This document shows positions 44,417 through 52,655 of a stretch of 64,000 nucleotides of DNA, piece after piece. This DNA is from Asticcacaulis excentricus. Its GTDB lineage: Bacteria; Pseudomonadota; Alphaproteobacteria; Caulobacterales; Caulobacteraceae. The position numbers were made by a program, and so were the translations under genes. Below the pieces are notes generated by a model, which saw only the letters and a program-made list of their open reading frames with translations, was not told the DNA's origin and did not search any database. The stretch covers positions 960,001-1,024,000 of the forward strand of contig NZ_AP018828.1 of the NCBI RefSeq assembly GCF_003966695.1, read 5' to 3'. Positions within the stretch are counted from its first letter, which is position 1. Each line of letters starts with the position of its first letter.

Positions 44417-45925
44417 TTATTTGGCTCTGGCTTGCGCCAGTATCGGCAGGCCCAGCGTCTTTGAGGCCATGTCGGCGCTCAGGAAGCCCTTGCGCAGGAA
44501 GACGCGCGCCAGCCCGGCACACAGGGCCGTGAAGCCCCCGAACAGGAAGGCCAGAATGAAGACCGGCTTTTGCAGGCTCTTGGCCTTGTCCGGCGGACGG
44601 GCGCGGTTGACGACCCGTACCGTGTCCTGCGCCTTTTCGGAGATTTCACGCGCCGCCTGCGTTTCCTGAATCCGCTGGGTAAAGGTGGCGATATTGGTCT
44701 GCAGGGCGTTACGTTCCGTCGCCAGGCTGTTGTATTCGGCCTCCATGCCGACCAGCGACTGAAGCTTTTGCGTCACCTGATCGGCCTGCGCCTGAAGTTG
44801 CGTGCGGCGGCCAGAGGTCGCGGCGATTTCCGCCTCCAGCGTCAGCTTGTCGGTCAGGAGTTGCTGATAGATGGGGTTGACGCCGATACGGTGTTCCTTC
44901 TCACCAATGGCGCGGCCCGACGCCTGCATCGTCTCCAGCGCCCGAATCTGCTCATCAAGGTCGCGCACCGCCGGGGCCGCCGGCGTATAGCGAGTCAGAA
45001 GCTCGGCCCGCTGCTGTTTCAGGGCCAGAATCTTCGACGGCACGCTGAGATCCAGTTGCCGCTCGGTGCTCATTTCCGGCGCCTGTTGCCCCAGCCGCGC
45101 CGTAATGGCCGACAGACGCGCCCGCGCCGTAGCCAGCCCCGCATCGGCCACATAGATTTCCGACATCACCGTATCATAGAGCTTGGTATAGGTGGCCTTG
45201 GCCGCCTGAAAATCCCCCACCCCGTTGCGCAGCAGGAAGTCCTCATAGGTCTGGTCCGCCTGACGCAGACGCCGGTCAAAGGCCGCCTTCTGGTTTTCCA
45301 GCAGGGGCGCGGTGACGTCCATGAACACTTCGTGGCGATAGCTCTGATAGAGGTCGATAAAGGTATTGAGGATCAGAGCCGCAGCCAGCGGGTCCTTGTG
45401 CGTAAAGCTAAGGCGCACAATGTTGCTTTGAGGTGCCGTTTCAGTCTTCAGGCCGCTCAGCGTCTTCATTACCCGCGTATCGGCCTGCGCGCGCTCGGTT
45501 TCGGTGCGCGGCGTGAAGGTCTTGGGGAAGCTCGAATCGATAGCGTGGTAGCCCAGCTTTTCAATGACGCGGTGCTTCAGTTCGGCAGAGTTAAGGATTT
45601 CGACTTCTGACTGCACCACTTCGTCGATGGTGGCGATGGCCCCGCGCGCCGCATCCCCGGCCGCAGGCACATACACATAGTCCTGCCCCAGTTGCATCAG
45701 CAGCGACGCATCGGCTGTGTAGCTCTTTTTCAGGGTCATGGCAAAACCGGCGCCGACGCCGAAGATAATGGCAAAGACCAACAGCATCAGCCACCATTCG
45801 CGCAGCAGCAGGCGCAGCATGTCATCGACATCGTAGGCGTAGCGCCGCCGCACGGGTGCGCGGGCGGCCCGGCGCTCGCCGCCTGTGGTCTCCATCTCTT
45901 CGCTGTAAACGCCCTGCGCGCGCAT
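44417..45925 (-). CDS. hfsA: HfsA, polysaccharide co-polymerase (Wzz-type)
   Basis: A 502-residue chain-length regulator. Cytosolic N-terminus with RRRYAYDVDDMLRLLLREWW, TM1 LMLLVFAIIFGVGAGFAMTL, a Wzz domain with YTADASLLMQLGQDYVYVPA, then a long periplasmic coiled coil (about residues 200-410; for example AGLATARARLSAITARLGQQ, then QQRAELLTRYTPAAPAVRDL). A Pro-rich segment NRARPPDKAKSLQKPVFILA leads to TM2 and a short tail. HfsA probably joins HfsB, HfsC and HfsD in export of the chain. The start at 45925 follows a weak site; METTGGERR at 45895 is an alternative. It is divergent from hfsD with CtrA boxes between. Confidence 0.9.
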   Translation of the reverse strand: MRAQGVYSEEMETTGGERRAARAPVRRRYAYDVDDMLRLLLREWWLMLLVFAIIFGVGAGFAMTLKKSYTADASLLMQLGQDYVYVPAAGDAARGAIATIDEVVQSEVEILNSAELKHRVIEKLGYHAIDSSFPKTFTPRTETERAQADTRVMKTLSGLKTETAPQSNIVRLSFTHKDPLAAALILNTFIDLYQSYRHEVFMDVTAPLLENQKAAFDRRLRQADQTYEDFLLRNGVGDFQAAKATYTKLYDTVMSEIYVADAGLATARARLSAITARLGQQAPEMSTERQLDLSVPSKILALKQQRAELLTRYTPAAPAVRDLDEQIRALETMQASGRAIGEKEHRIGVNPIYQQLLTDKLTLEAEIAATSGRRTQLQAQADQVTQKLQSLVGMEAEYNSLATERNALQTNIATFTQRIQETQAAREISEKAQDTVRVVNRARPPDKAKSLQKPVFILAFLFGGFTALCAGLARVFLRKGFLSADMASKTLGLPILAQARAK

Positions 45926-46032
45926 TCAGCCCTAAACCCCTTCACATCACCTGGTTCTTTACTATGCCAGGGAAAACCATGATTCGGACGCGACGCCCCC
46001 GATCTATCTGTGGGGAGTTTCTATCCGAGGCA

Positions 46033-46067
46033 TTAACCAACCGTTACCCATTTTAAACGAAGGTTAA
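46033..46067. promoter_or_regulatory. CtrA boxes in the hfsA-hfsD divergent promoter
   Basis: A full box TTAA-ACGAAGG-TTAA at 46053-46067 and a near box TTAA-CCAACCG-TTAC at 46033-46047. They lie 28-60 bases before hfsD and about 110-140 before hfsA. CtrA binding here would tie holdfast export to the cell cycle. Confidence 0.6.
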
Positions 46068-46094
46068 GACGGACTGAATTTTGTGGACGCCGCC

Positions 46095-46808
46095 ATGCTC
46101 AGCAAACGCGCCTTGATGTTGGGACTGACCGGACTGGGCCTCAGCGCCCTGATGGCTGGCCCTGCGGCACAGGCGGCGCGCGCCCCCGAAGCGACCCCCA
46201 TACGCTTTTCGCAGTGGACGGACGAAGACCCGCCCTATCTGTTCTATCCGGCGGACAAGCTGGAGATTCAGGTGCCGGGTGCGCCGGAACTCAGTCGGAC
46301 GACGCAGGTCGGTCAGGATGGCCGCATCACCCTGCCTCTCGTGGGGCAGGTCATGGCCGCCTATAAAAGTGTGCCGGACTTACAAACGGAAATCACCGAA
46401 CTGTACCGCCCCTATCTGCGCCACCCCGAAGTGACGGTCTTCCCCGGCGACACGGGCAATACGCGCGTGCTGGTCGGCGGTGAGGTGCGCAATCCCGGTT
46501 GGGTCGAGATGCCGGGCGATTTTGACGCCCTGTCGGCGGCGCTGGCGGCGGGCGGCTTTACCAATGCCGCCAAGTCGCAGCAGGTGCTGATCCTGCGTCG
46601 CGGTCTGGACGGGACGATCATGCAAAGGCTGATCGACCTCAGGAGCCCGCTGAATGGCAAGGCCTCGGTGGCCGTCGCCCTTCGCCGTCACGACATCGTT
46701 TTTGTGCCCAAAACCCGAATCGCCAAGGCCGGCGTCTGGGTCGAACAGAACATCAACAACATCATCCCGGCGGGGATCATGAACTGGCTGCTCTATAGCC
46801 AGAATTAG
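46095..46808 (+). CDS. hfsD: Holdfast polysaccharide export outer membrane protein (Wza-like)
   Basis: A 237-residue exported protein. The signal peptide is MLSKRALMLGLTGLGLSALM...AQAA, without a clear lipobox. The export domain begins PPYLFYPADKLEIQVPGAPE and continues TTQVGQDGRITLPLVGQVMA; a SLBB domain follows (RVLVGGEVRNPGWVEMPGDF, then SAALAAGGFTNAAKS). The C-terminal VEQNINNIIPAGIMNWLLYSQ is the amphipathic, helix-forming end. HfsD forms the outer membrane pore for holdfast chains. GTG 46083 is an alternative start. Its TAG stop lies in a dispersed repeat. Confidence 0.9.
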   Translation: MLSKRALMLGLTGLGLSALMAGPAAQAARAPEATPIRFSQWTDEDPPYLFYPADKLEIQVPGAPELSRTTQVGQDGRITLPLVGQVMAAYKSVPDLQTEITELYRPYLRHPEVTVFPGDTGNTRVLVGGEVRNPGWVEMPGDFDALSAALAAGGFTNAAKSQQVLILRRGLDGTIMQRLIDLRSPLNGKASVAVALRRHDIVFVPKTRIAKAGVWVEQNINNIIPAGIMNWLLYSQN

Positions 46809-46908
46809 AGCGCAATCCGAAAAGTGTGCAACGGTTTTCGGAAAAATTGCGCGTCCACACAAAAACTTAGAGCCATTCGGCGGCTCACCTGAGCCAACGA
46901 AGGCTCTA
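46806..46908 (+). repeat. Two-hairpin dispersed repeat (copy 4)
   Basis: TAGAGCGCAAT opens hairpin 1 (CGCAAT...ATTGCG, inner CCGAAAA/TTTTCGG); linker CACAAAAACTTAGAG; hairpin 2 AGAGCC...GGCTCT with GGCTCA/TGAGCC inside. The two ends supply the TAG stop codons of hfsD (plus) and of the Sel1-like gene (minus). Confidence 0.85.
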
Positions 46909-47178
46909 GGCCGCGTAGCGGGTGTGGCCCTGATCCAGCCAGCGGCGGGCCGCCTTCTGGGCTTCGGCAACGTCTTCGCGTTCCATTTCCTTCGACAGTT
47001 CGCGGCGGTAAATCGTCGCTTCCATCGAACCGCGCATCGACGCGAGGTTGAACATCATGTGCGCCGAAATCAGGTCCACGGGTGCACCGTTCTGACCGGT
47101 AGAATACATCATGCCGAGCTTGAACAGGTCATCACCGTTCATATCCGGTGTCGGCAGAGGCAGGGTCTCGTTCGTCAT
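46906..47178 (-). CDS. Small Sel1-repeat-like protein
   Basis: A 90-residue soluble protein with one Sel1/TPR-like unit: DDLFKLGMMYSTGQNGAPVD, then LISAHMMFNLASMRGSMEAT, and a charged C-terminal helix EREDVAEAQKAARRWLDQGH. A single SEL1 unit suggests it is a partner-binding adaptor. The start at 47178 has GGAG eight bases upstream. It is convergent with hfsD; no operon partner is seen. Confidence 0.8.
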   Translation of the reverse strand: MTNETLPLPTPDMNGDDLFKLGMMYSTGQNGAPVDLISAHMMFNLASMRGSMEATIYRRELSKEMEREDVAEAQKAARRWLDQGHTRYAA

Positions 47179-47619
47179 CTTCGTCTCCGCGCCTTTTGCG
47201 CGGCCCCCGAAATCAAGTGGTCGATGAGCTGAGTTTTCCACCGCCAAGTGAAATTAAAGTTAACGACGATATTTACTGTGAATTTTTTATGTAAAAATTG
47301 AATTAATATTAATTATTGCGTTAACTATTAAATTAATTATTATTACTTATTTCAAAATATTTGAGTTTAATTTGATAAAATTTGATAAATTTCCCGATAA
47401 TTACAAATTTCCATTCCGCTTCGTACGTTAACACCTGAATTTAGAATCAATGAAGCCCTTGGCTCAGCTTGGTGCCGTCAGTGGGACCACCTGACCGATA
47501 CCTGCGCGGTTTCGTTCAGTTTCAGTTCAGCCAGAGCGGTGCATAGTGAAATCAATCGGAGAAAAGCGTCTCCGTCCATGCGTAGGGCGGCAAAAAAAAT
47601 CGCCGCCATCGAGGAAACC
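47179..47619. other. Promoter-bearing gap with an AT-rich core
   Basis: Between the Sel1-like gene and the RcnB-like gene lie 441 bases without a supported gene. Positions about 47255-47420 are very AT-rich (ATTAATATTAATTATTGCG and similar). Possibly a shared divergent control region; an H-NS/MucR-type binding site would fit but cannot be shown. Confidence 0.4.
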
Positions 47620-48675
47620 ATGACCCACCGGTCTTCCAAATCCCTGAGACTGAGCGCCACAGCCCTGAGCGCGGTCATCGCCCTGTCTCTTCCCCTGTCG
47701 TCGGCCCCGGCCTTTGCCGGCACCTATCAACCGGCGCAACGCAATCTGGATCAGCGTAGCGAGGCCCCGCCGGCACCGCAGCCGCGCCCGCAAGTGAGTG
47801 AGCCGCGTGCGGAAGGCGGTGATCGGGGCGGTGATCGGGGCGGTGACCGGGGTGGCGAACGCGGCCCGCGCGGCGCAGAGCCACGCGGCGACACCGGCGG
47901 TGGCTGGAACCGCGGCGATACCCCGCGCAACACCAATCCGGGCAGCGGCTGGAACCGTCAGCCGGGTCAGGACAATACGGCCGGACGCCCGGATCGTACC
48001 CCCGGAGCCAATACCGGTGGCAACACCGGCGGCTGGCAAGGTCGCCCGGATCGCAATGACAACCGTCCGGAGACGCGACCTGAGACACGCCCTGAAACAC
48101 GTCCGGAAACCCGGCCCGGCAATGATGGGCGCTGGAACGGCGGGCGCGACACCACGCCCGGCGGCTGGACCGGCAATCGCGGTAACGACAACCGGGGCGG
48201 TTGGGACAATCGCGGCGGAAACACAGGTCGAAATGATCGTAATGAGCGCGATTGGGGCCGTAATGACCGCAATGACCGTGACCGTGGCGGCTGGGACAAC
48301 CGGGGCCGCAATAATGACAGCCGGTATAATGGCGGCTGGGACGGTCATGACTCTGACCGCAACGGCTGGTCGTCGCGCCACGCCTATAACTGGCGCACGC
48401 ATCGCGATTTCCGGTCCTACACGGGGGTGCGCATAGGCTTCTATTTCGCCCCGCGTTACGGCTATTACCGCGTGCCGAGCGAGTATTACGGCTATCGCTA
48501 CGACTATGGCGACTACCTGCCGCGCTACTTCTACAGCTATCGCGTCTATGACCCGGACTTCTACTTCCTGCCGCGCAAGCCCTATGGCTGCGAATACTAT
48601 TTCGTCGGCAGCGACATTGTTCTGGTCGATCTGCGCACCGGCCGTATCATCGACGTCTTTTACGACGTGTTCTGA
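47620..48675 (+). CDS. RcnB-family secreted protein with long low-complexity linker
   Basis: A 351-residue exported protein. The signal peptide runs MTHRSSKSLRLSATALSAVI to PAFAG. Residues about 40-270 are a disordered Gly/Asn/Arg/Asp-rich linker with repeats RGGDRGGDRGG, RPETRPETRPETRPETRP and NRGGWDNRGG. The C-terminal domain is the RcnB-type end: Tyr-rich GYYRVPSEYYGYRYDYGDYL and EYYFVGSDIVLVDLRTGRII. RcnB is a periplasmic Ni/Co homeostasis protein in E. coli; here the function may be only structural. GAGGAAA lies seven bases before the ATG. Confidence 0.85.
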   Translation: MTHRSSKSLRLSATALSAVIALSLPLSSAPAFAGTYQPAQRNLDQRSEAPPAPQPRPQVSEPRAEGGDRGGDRGGDRGGERGPRGAEPRGDTGGGWNRGDTPRNTNPGSGWNRQPGQDNTAGRPDRTPGANTGGNTGGWQGRPDRNDNRPETRPETRPETRPETRPGNDGRWNGGRDTTPGGWTGNRGNDNRGGWDNRGGNTGRNDRNERDWGRNDRNDRDRGGWDNRGRNNDSRYNGGWDGHDSDRNGWSSRHAYNWRTHRDFRSYTGVRIGFYFAPRYGYYRVPSEYYGYRYDYGDYLPRYFYSYRVYDPDFYFLPRKPYGCEYYFVGSDIVLVDLRTGRIIDVFYDVF

Positions 48676-48682
48676 TAGGGTG

Positions 48683-48722
48683 GCCGCCCCTCCGACACAT
48701 TCGTCGGCAGGAGCGGCTTTTT
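48683..48722 (+). terminator. Terminator of the RcnB-like gene
   Basis: Nearly perfect stem GCCGCCCCTCCGAC / GTCGGCAGGAGCGGC followed by TTTTT, just after the stop codon. Confidence 0.75.
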
Positions 48723-49266
48723 GCTTTCAGGGTCGCGGCAACGCAAATGTCGAGGCCATACTCTGCCGACTACACCGTCACCGATGAAGAACGCGACGGG
48801 CTCACCGAGCGCGTAAAGCTCTTGCAGGACACCGTCGCCGCCGTCGCCACAGAGCGCTTAAATCCCGCAAACCTCACAAAATAGCCATAAAGTACAACGG
48901 GATACCGGCTTCGCGCCTCACCACATGCAGCGCGCACCTCTCGTCGGCTTCGCATAAATATCTGTAAAATATAGACTATCACGCAGAACCAGGCCCCAGA
49001 GCCTCTCCGCCTTTTATCCTGCCTGCGTATGAACGGTATCCAAACACCGAAAACGTCCCCGTCGCCATCGAAGGATCGAAGGCAGGATCTAAGTTGTTGG
49101 AGGCTCCAATGGCTCCATCGCAAAGCCTTATAAACAAAGGCTTTGACGCCCACATGGCACCATAAAAAAGGGCGGGAGCCTCCAGATTCCGGCCTTTTTT
49201 CACACCCCGGAGGCACAAAAAACGATGTGCAGACAAACACTTAGCCCTCACCTGGAGGCATTGCTT
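48723..49266. other. Gene-poor stretch with possible remnants
   Basis: No convincing gene. A 45-codon ORF at about 48748-48885 (starting MSRPYSADYTVTDEERDGLT) reads like protein but lacks a ribosome site. Other open frames here have Arg/Ser/Cys-rich, non-protein-like content. It borders an Rhs remnant, so decayed accessory DNA is likely. Confidence 0.3.
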
Positions 49267-49584
49267 TTATCTTGCATGATCGCTCGCTCGATATAGCCCA
49301 ACTGGTAGAGGATCTATTTTTTGCAATTCGCTAATATGTGATATTTTGATGAAATCCTCATCAATTGTAATTTCACCAAACTGCGCGGCTATGTAAGTCA
49401 TTACAAGGCGAAGGTTGTCTTGCTCATCATCGGATATATCAGATTTCACAACGATTTGAGCCCGCACCAAATCATTTGAAATTTCCACCGTGTACCTTAT
49501 TAAACTGCCACTTATGCATTGAAATTCATAACATGTTTCTACGAATGTGAGAATAATTGCGATTCTTGCTTCATTGTTCATCAT
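49267..49584 (-). CDS. Candidate immunity protein for the Rhs toxin
   Basis: About 105 residues, acidic (pattern VVKSDISDDEQDNLRLVMTY and EITIDEDFIKISHISELQKI), no TM or signal, and clearly AT-richer than the neighbourhood. It starts 15 bases after the toxin fragment stop on the same strand, the position typical of immunity genes behind polymorphic toxins. Acidity and size agree with this. ATG 49584 is used; a GTG at 49596 is also in frame. No family is recognised, so the immunity role is inference from position. Confidence 0.6.
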   Translation of the reverse strand: MMNNEARIAIILTFVETCYEFQCISGSLIRYTVEISNDLVRAQIVVKSDISDDEQDNLRLVMTYIAAQFGEITIDEDFIKISHISELQKIDPLPVGLYRASDHAR

Positions 49585-49599
49585 GTATCGCACCACATT

Positions 49600-50262
49600 T
49601 TAAGGAATTGCGGAAGGAGGGGGAAGATAAGTAAGTACATTCGCAGAAGGCTGAGCGGGAACTAGATGATATCCCTTGTTTGAATAATAAATGATAGCGC
49701 GATCCGTGTATACCATAGCATTGGTAGACTGATTGTGCCACAAACCTATGATGCCATCCGCTTGAATTCGTTCTCTAAACCCTGCCATACCACGTGCGAC
49801 CTTTGGATTGACCTGTGCTCCCAGTCCTCCATATTGGACATAAAGAGCTTTCGCATCTTCAAGCAAAATACTACCGCGTTGCGTTGCAGAGCCTACTGTA
49901 TGCTTCGCCTGATGGAAGGTGTTTAGAGTAGTCCATGCCTGCGGGTGCGTTGCTAAGTTTGCTTGTTGTGTCGCAAGCTGAGCCCTTTGTGCTACCATCT
50001 CGGCACGTTGTGTAGTACCGGGAATTGCACGCGCGACCGAATTTCCAAATCTGTTTGCCGCATTCCCAACTCTAGCAGCAACTGGTGCTAACCTTTGAGC
50101 TATAGCCTGACCGACACGGCACCAAGGACAAAGCCCTGTTGGGTCTGTAAGGTTAACCGGATCACCGCCTGTGTAAGCATAGAGGTTCAGATCATCTTTT
50201 GATCCGATGGGGTCGGTTTGTAAAAAGCGTCCGTACCTCTGGTCGTAAACTTTAGTCCTATC
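49600..50262 (-). pseudogene. 5'-truncated Rhs gene: core end plus C-terminal toxin domain
   Basis: An open frame of 220 codons without a proper start. It begins DRTKVYDQRYGRFLQTDPIG and continues SKDDLNLYAYTGGDPVNLTD then PTGL, the hallmark end of the Rhs core. After PTGL a variable tip follows: helical CRVGQAIAQRLAPVAARVGN, then KHTVGSATQRGSILLEDAKA and TDRAIIYYSNKGYHLVPAQP at the end. The tip fits the polymorphic toxin type 50 (Ntox50, BECR-fold RNase) pattern KHxxG...GxS...YSxxGxHxVP. The N-terminal shell is missing: the frame starts where the ABC permease ends. An internal ATG at 49998 could yield the toxin domain alone (132 residues). It looks like an orphan Rhs tip. Confidence 0.75.
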
Positions 50263-51646
50263 CGCGCGACAGCCCCATCAGCGCCTTCCAGCTAAACTTG
50301 CCGCCGCCCAGCGCGCCTTGCTTGAAGGCGCGGGCCCCCAGCCGGATCATCAGCCAAGCCATGGCCCCCATGCCGGCCAGTGTCGCCAGAATCTCCCACC
50401 ACGGCGCACCACCCAGAACCCGCAGCGGCATCAGGAAGGGCGTAAACAGCGGCACCCACGACAGGTAGCGGATCAGCGGCAGGTCGGGCGACATCAGCGC
50501 CGCCTGAAGGCTCATCATCGGGATCATCAGCACCACCACGATCGGCCCCATGATCGCCTGCGCCTCCTTCTGCGTCTCACAGAAGGAACCTATGGCGATA
50601 AAGGTGATGCCGTACATCAGATAGCCACCGACAAAGAACAGCAGCATGGGCACGATCGTCTCGACCTTGAGGATGGCTCCGGCCAGCACGTGCACATTGT
50701 TCATCATATCCGGCGGCATAAAGGCCAGTCCGTAGCCCATAATACCGCCGGCCACCGCGCTCCACAGCCCGGCCACCGTCAGCAGGACCATGAACACGCC
50801 CAGCACCTTACCGACCAGCAGGCTACTGGCCGGGGCCGAGGTCAGAAGCACCTCCAGCACACGCGACGATTTTTCTTCGATCACCCCCGACAGCAGGATG
50901 ACCGAAGACGAGAAGATCGACATCCAGGTGAGGTAGCTGAGGACGATCCCGACAAAGTGCGGGCCGTTTTCTTTCAGCGACTCGGTGAAGGACGCCTTGT
51001 CATCGGCGCCCGCGGCGGCAATGGCCGGGGTTAGGCTGCTTATCTCGGCCCGCGCCTCACGCAAGGCGGTGGCGACCTGCGGGTCCACGCCCTTCTGCTT
51101 GGCCAGATAGGCCGATTGCAGGGCGTGCAGGTCCCAGCGCAGATAGTCTTCCAGCGACTTGCCCTTGGTCTGCGACGACCACAGGTGGAAGGCCAGATGC
51201 GGTTCGGGCGTCTTTTCGACATAGGCGACAATCACCTGATCGACGCTGCGTTTTTCCGCCTGCATCAGTTGCGACAGGCGCGCCTCGGCCGCCGCCAGCG
51301 TCATGTCCGGCGTCAGCCCCTCCGGCAACGGGACGGCCTGATAGTCACGGCGACTGGCCATCTGGCGCAGGGCCTGACGCGCCGAAACGCTGGGGGCCGC
51401 CTCGTGCAGGGCGGCGACGGCGGGGTCCGGCTTGTCAAGCAGGGCCCGCAAGGACGGGGTCAGGTTTTCGCCGCTGAGGTCGAGGATGGCGACGCGGCTG
51501 GCCTCTTCGCCACCGCTGCGGCTCATCAGTATGGGGATAAACACCGATCCGGCCATCAGTACCGGCAGGACCAGCAGAGACAGCCAGAAGCCGACCGTCT
51601 TGACGAAGGCGAGATATTCGCGGCGCGCGATCAAAAGCGTCTTCAT
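50258..51646 (-). CDS. ABC-2 transporter permease (NatB-like)
   Basis: A 462-residue membrane protein. TM1 (FWLSLLVLPVLMAGSVFIPI) precedes a large extracytoplasmic domain of about 190 residues, then five or six TM segments (YLTWMSIFSSSVILLSGVIE, LGVFMVLLTVAGLWSAVAGG, VPMLLFFVGGYLMYGITFIA, AIMGPIVVVLMIPMMSLQAA and so on). VIEEKSSRVLEVLLTSAPAS is a signature of the NatB/ABC-2 family of Na+ or drug exporters. It overlaps the ATPase stop by 4 bases (ATGA). An Rhs remnant abuts its 3' end; the C-terminal FSWKALMGLSRG looks complete. Confidence 0.9.
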   Translation of the reverse strand: MKTLLIARREYLAFVKTVGFWLSLLVLPVLMAGSVFIPILMSRSGGEEASRVAILDLSGENLTPSLRALLDKPDPAVAALHEAAPSVSARQALRQMASRRDYQAVPLPEGLTPDMTLAAAEARLSQLMQAEKRSVDQVIVAYVEKTPEPHLAFHLWSSQTKGKSLEDYLRWDLHALQSAYLAKQKGVDPQVATALREARAEISSLTPAIAAAGADDKASFTESLKENGPHFVGIVLSYLTWMSIFSSSVILLSGVIEEKSSRVLEVLLTSAPASSLLVGKVLGVFMVLLTVAGLWSAVAGGIMGYGLAFMPPDMMNNVHVLAGAILKVETIVPMLLFFVGGYLMYGITFIAIGSFCETQKEAQAIMGPIVVVLMIPMMSLQAALMSPDLPLIRYLSWVPLFTPFLMPLRVLGGAPWWEILATLAGMGAMAWLMIRLGARAFKQGALGGGKFSWKALMGLSRG

Positions 51647-52572
51647 GCCGGTTCTCCGCCATTGGTCAGAACGATAAAGGCGTCGTGCAGGGTCGGCTCA
51701 TGCGCTTCGAAGCGGCGCACGTCCAGCCCCCCGACCAGCACCGTCTTCAGCGCCTCATTGGGCGTCACGCCGGGCAGGAAGCGCAGACGCCAGCGATGCG
51801 TGCCCTCTTCGCCCGCCCCGCCGTCGATCACTTCGGACACGCCGGGCAGACCCGTGACCTGCTCACGGTTCAGCACGCCTTCCAGCTCCAGATAGCGCGG
51901 TGCGCGTTCGCGCGCCTGACGCAGGGTGCCTTCGAACACCTTGCGCCCCTTGGTCAGCATGACGACGTTTTCGCACAGGCGCTCGGCATGGGCCATGACG
52001 TGGGTGGAAAACAGCACGGTCGCGCCCCGCTTGGCCAGGTCGCGTATCATGTCCTCCAGCCCCTGCTGATTGACCGGATCGAGCCCCGAAAAGGGTTCAT
52101 CGAGAATGACCAGCTCCGGTTCATGGACCAGACAACCGATCAGTTGCACCTTTTGCGACATGCCCTTCGACAGGGACTTGATCGGCTTGTACATAAATTC
52201 GCCGAGGCCCTGCGCCGTCAGAAGCTCAATGGCCCGCTTGCGCGCTGCCGAGGCCTTCATGCCCTTCAGCCCGCCCAGAAAGACGATCATGTCCACCGGC
52301 GACATCTTGCGATACAGGCCGCGTTCTTCGGGCAGGAAGCCGATGCGGTCGAGCACCTTGGCCCCCTCACCGCCCAGCACGCTGATGGTGCCGGCGCTCG
52401 GCTGCGACAGGCCCAGCATCATGCGCACGCTCGACGTCTTGCCCGCGCCATTCGGCCCCAGAAAGCCGCAGATCGAGCCGCGCGGCACGCGGAAGCTCAG
52501 ATCCTGCACCGCGGCGAAGTCGCCGTAAAATTTACTCACCCCCTCAAGACTGAGGGCATAGTCGGACGCCAT
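51643..52572 (-). CDS. ABC transporter ATP-binding protein (NatA-like)
   Basis: A 309-residue ABC ATPase. Walker A GPNGAGKTSS, Q-loop near GFLPEERGLYRKMSP, signature SLSKGMSQKVQ, Walker B ELVILDEPFSGLDP and H-loop STHVMAHAE are all present. A C-terminal extension of about 90 residues (DUF4162-like) follows. Paired with the overlapping NatB-like permease it forms an exporter; Na+, drug or peptide export cannot be told apart. The ATG at 52572 is preceded by AAGGGGGA. It lies just downstream of gatB on the same strand. Confidence 0.92.
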   Translation of the reverse strand: MASDYALSLEGVSKFYGDFAAVQDLSFRVPRGSICGFLGPNGAGKTSSVRMMLGLSQPSAGTISVLGGEGAKVLDRIGFLPEERGLYRKMSPVDMIVFLGGLKGMKASAARKRAIELLTAQGLGEFMYKPIKSLSKGMSQKVQLIGCLVHEPELVILDEPFSGLDPVNQQGLEDMIRDLAKRGATVLFSTHVMAHAERLCENVVMLTKGRKVFEGTLRQARERAPRYLELEGVLNREQVTGLPGVSEVIDGGAGEEGTHRWRLRFLPGVTPNEALKTVLVGGLDVRRFEAHEPTLHDAFIVLTNGGEPA

Positions 52573-52655
52573 GCGGTCCCCCTTTTCACTTGAAGACCAC
52601 AGTCTCACGCGCAGACGCCCCACGCAAGGTCGCGCAGGCCCCACCCTTTAAAAGA

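Noticed and set aside
47800-48110. Possible CRISPR array or tandem-repeat locus
   Set aside because: The repeats encode in-frame RGGD and RPET units of a secreted protein, with no spacers of constant length.
48770-49240. 156-codon minus-strand frame near the Rhs remnant
   Set aside because: Arg/Ser/Cys-rich with no ribosome site and no recognisable fold.
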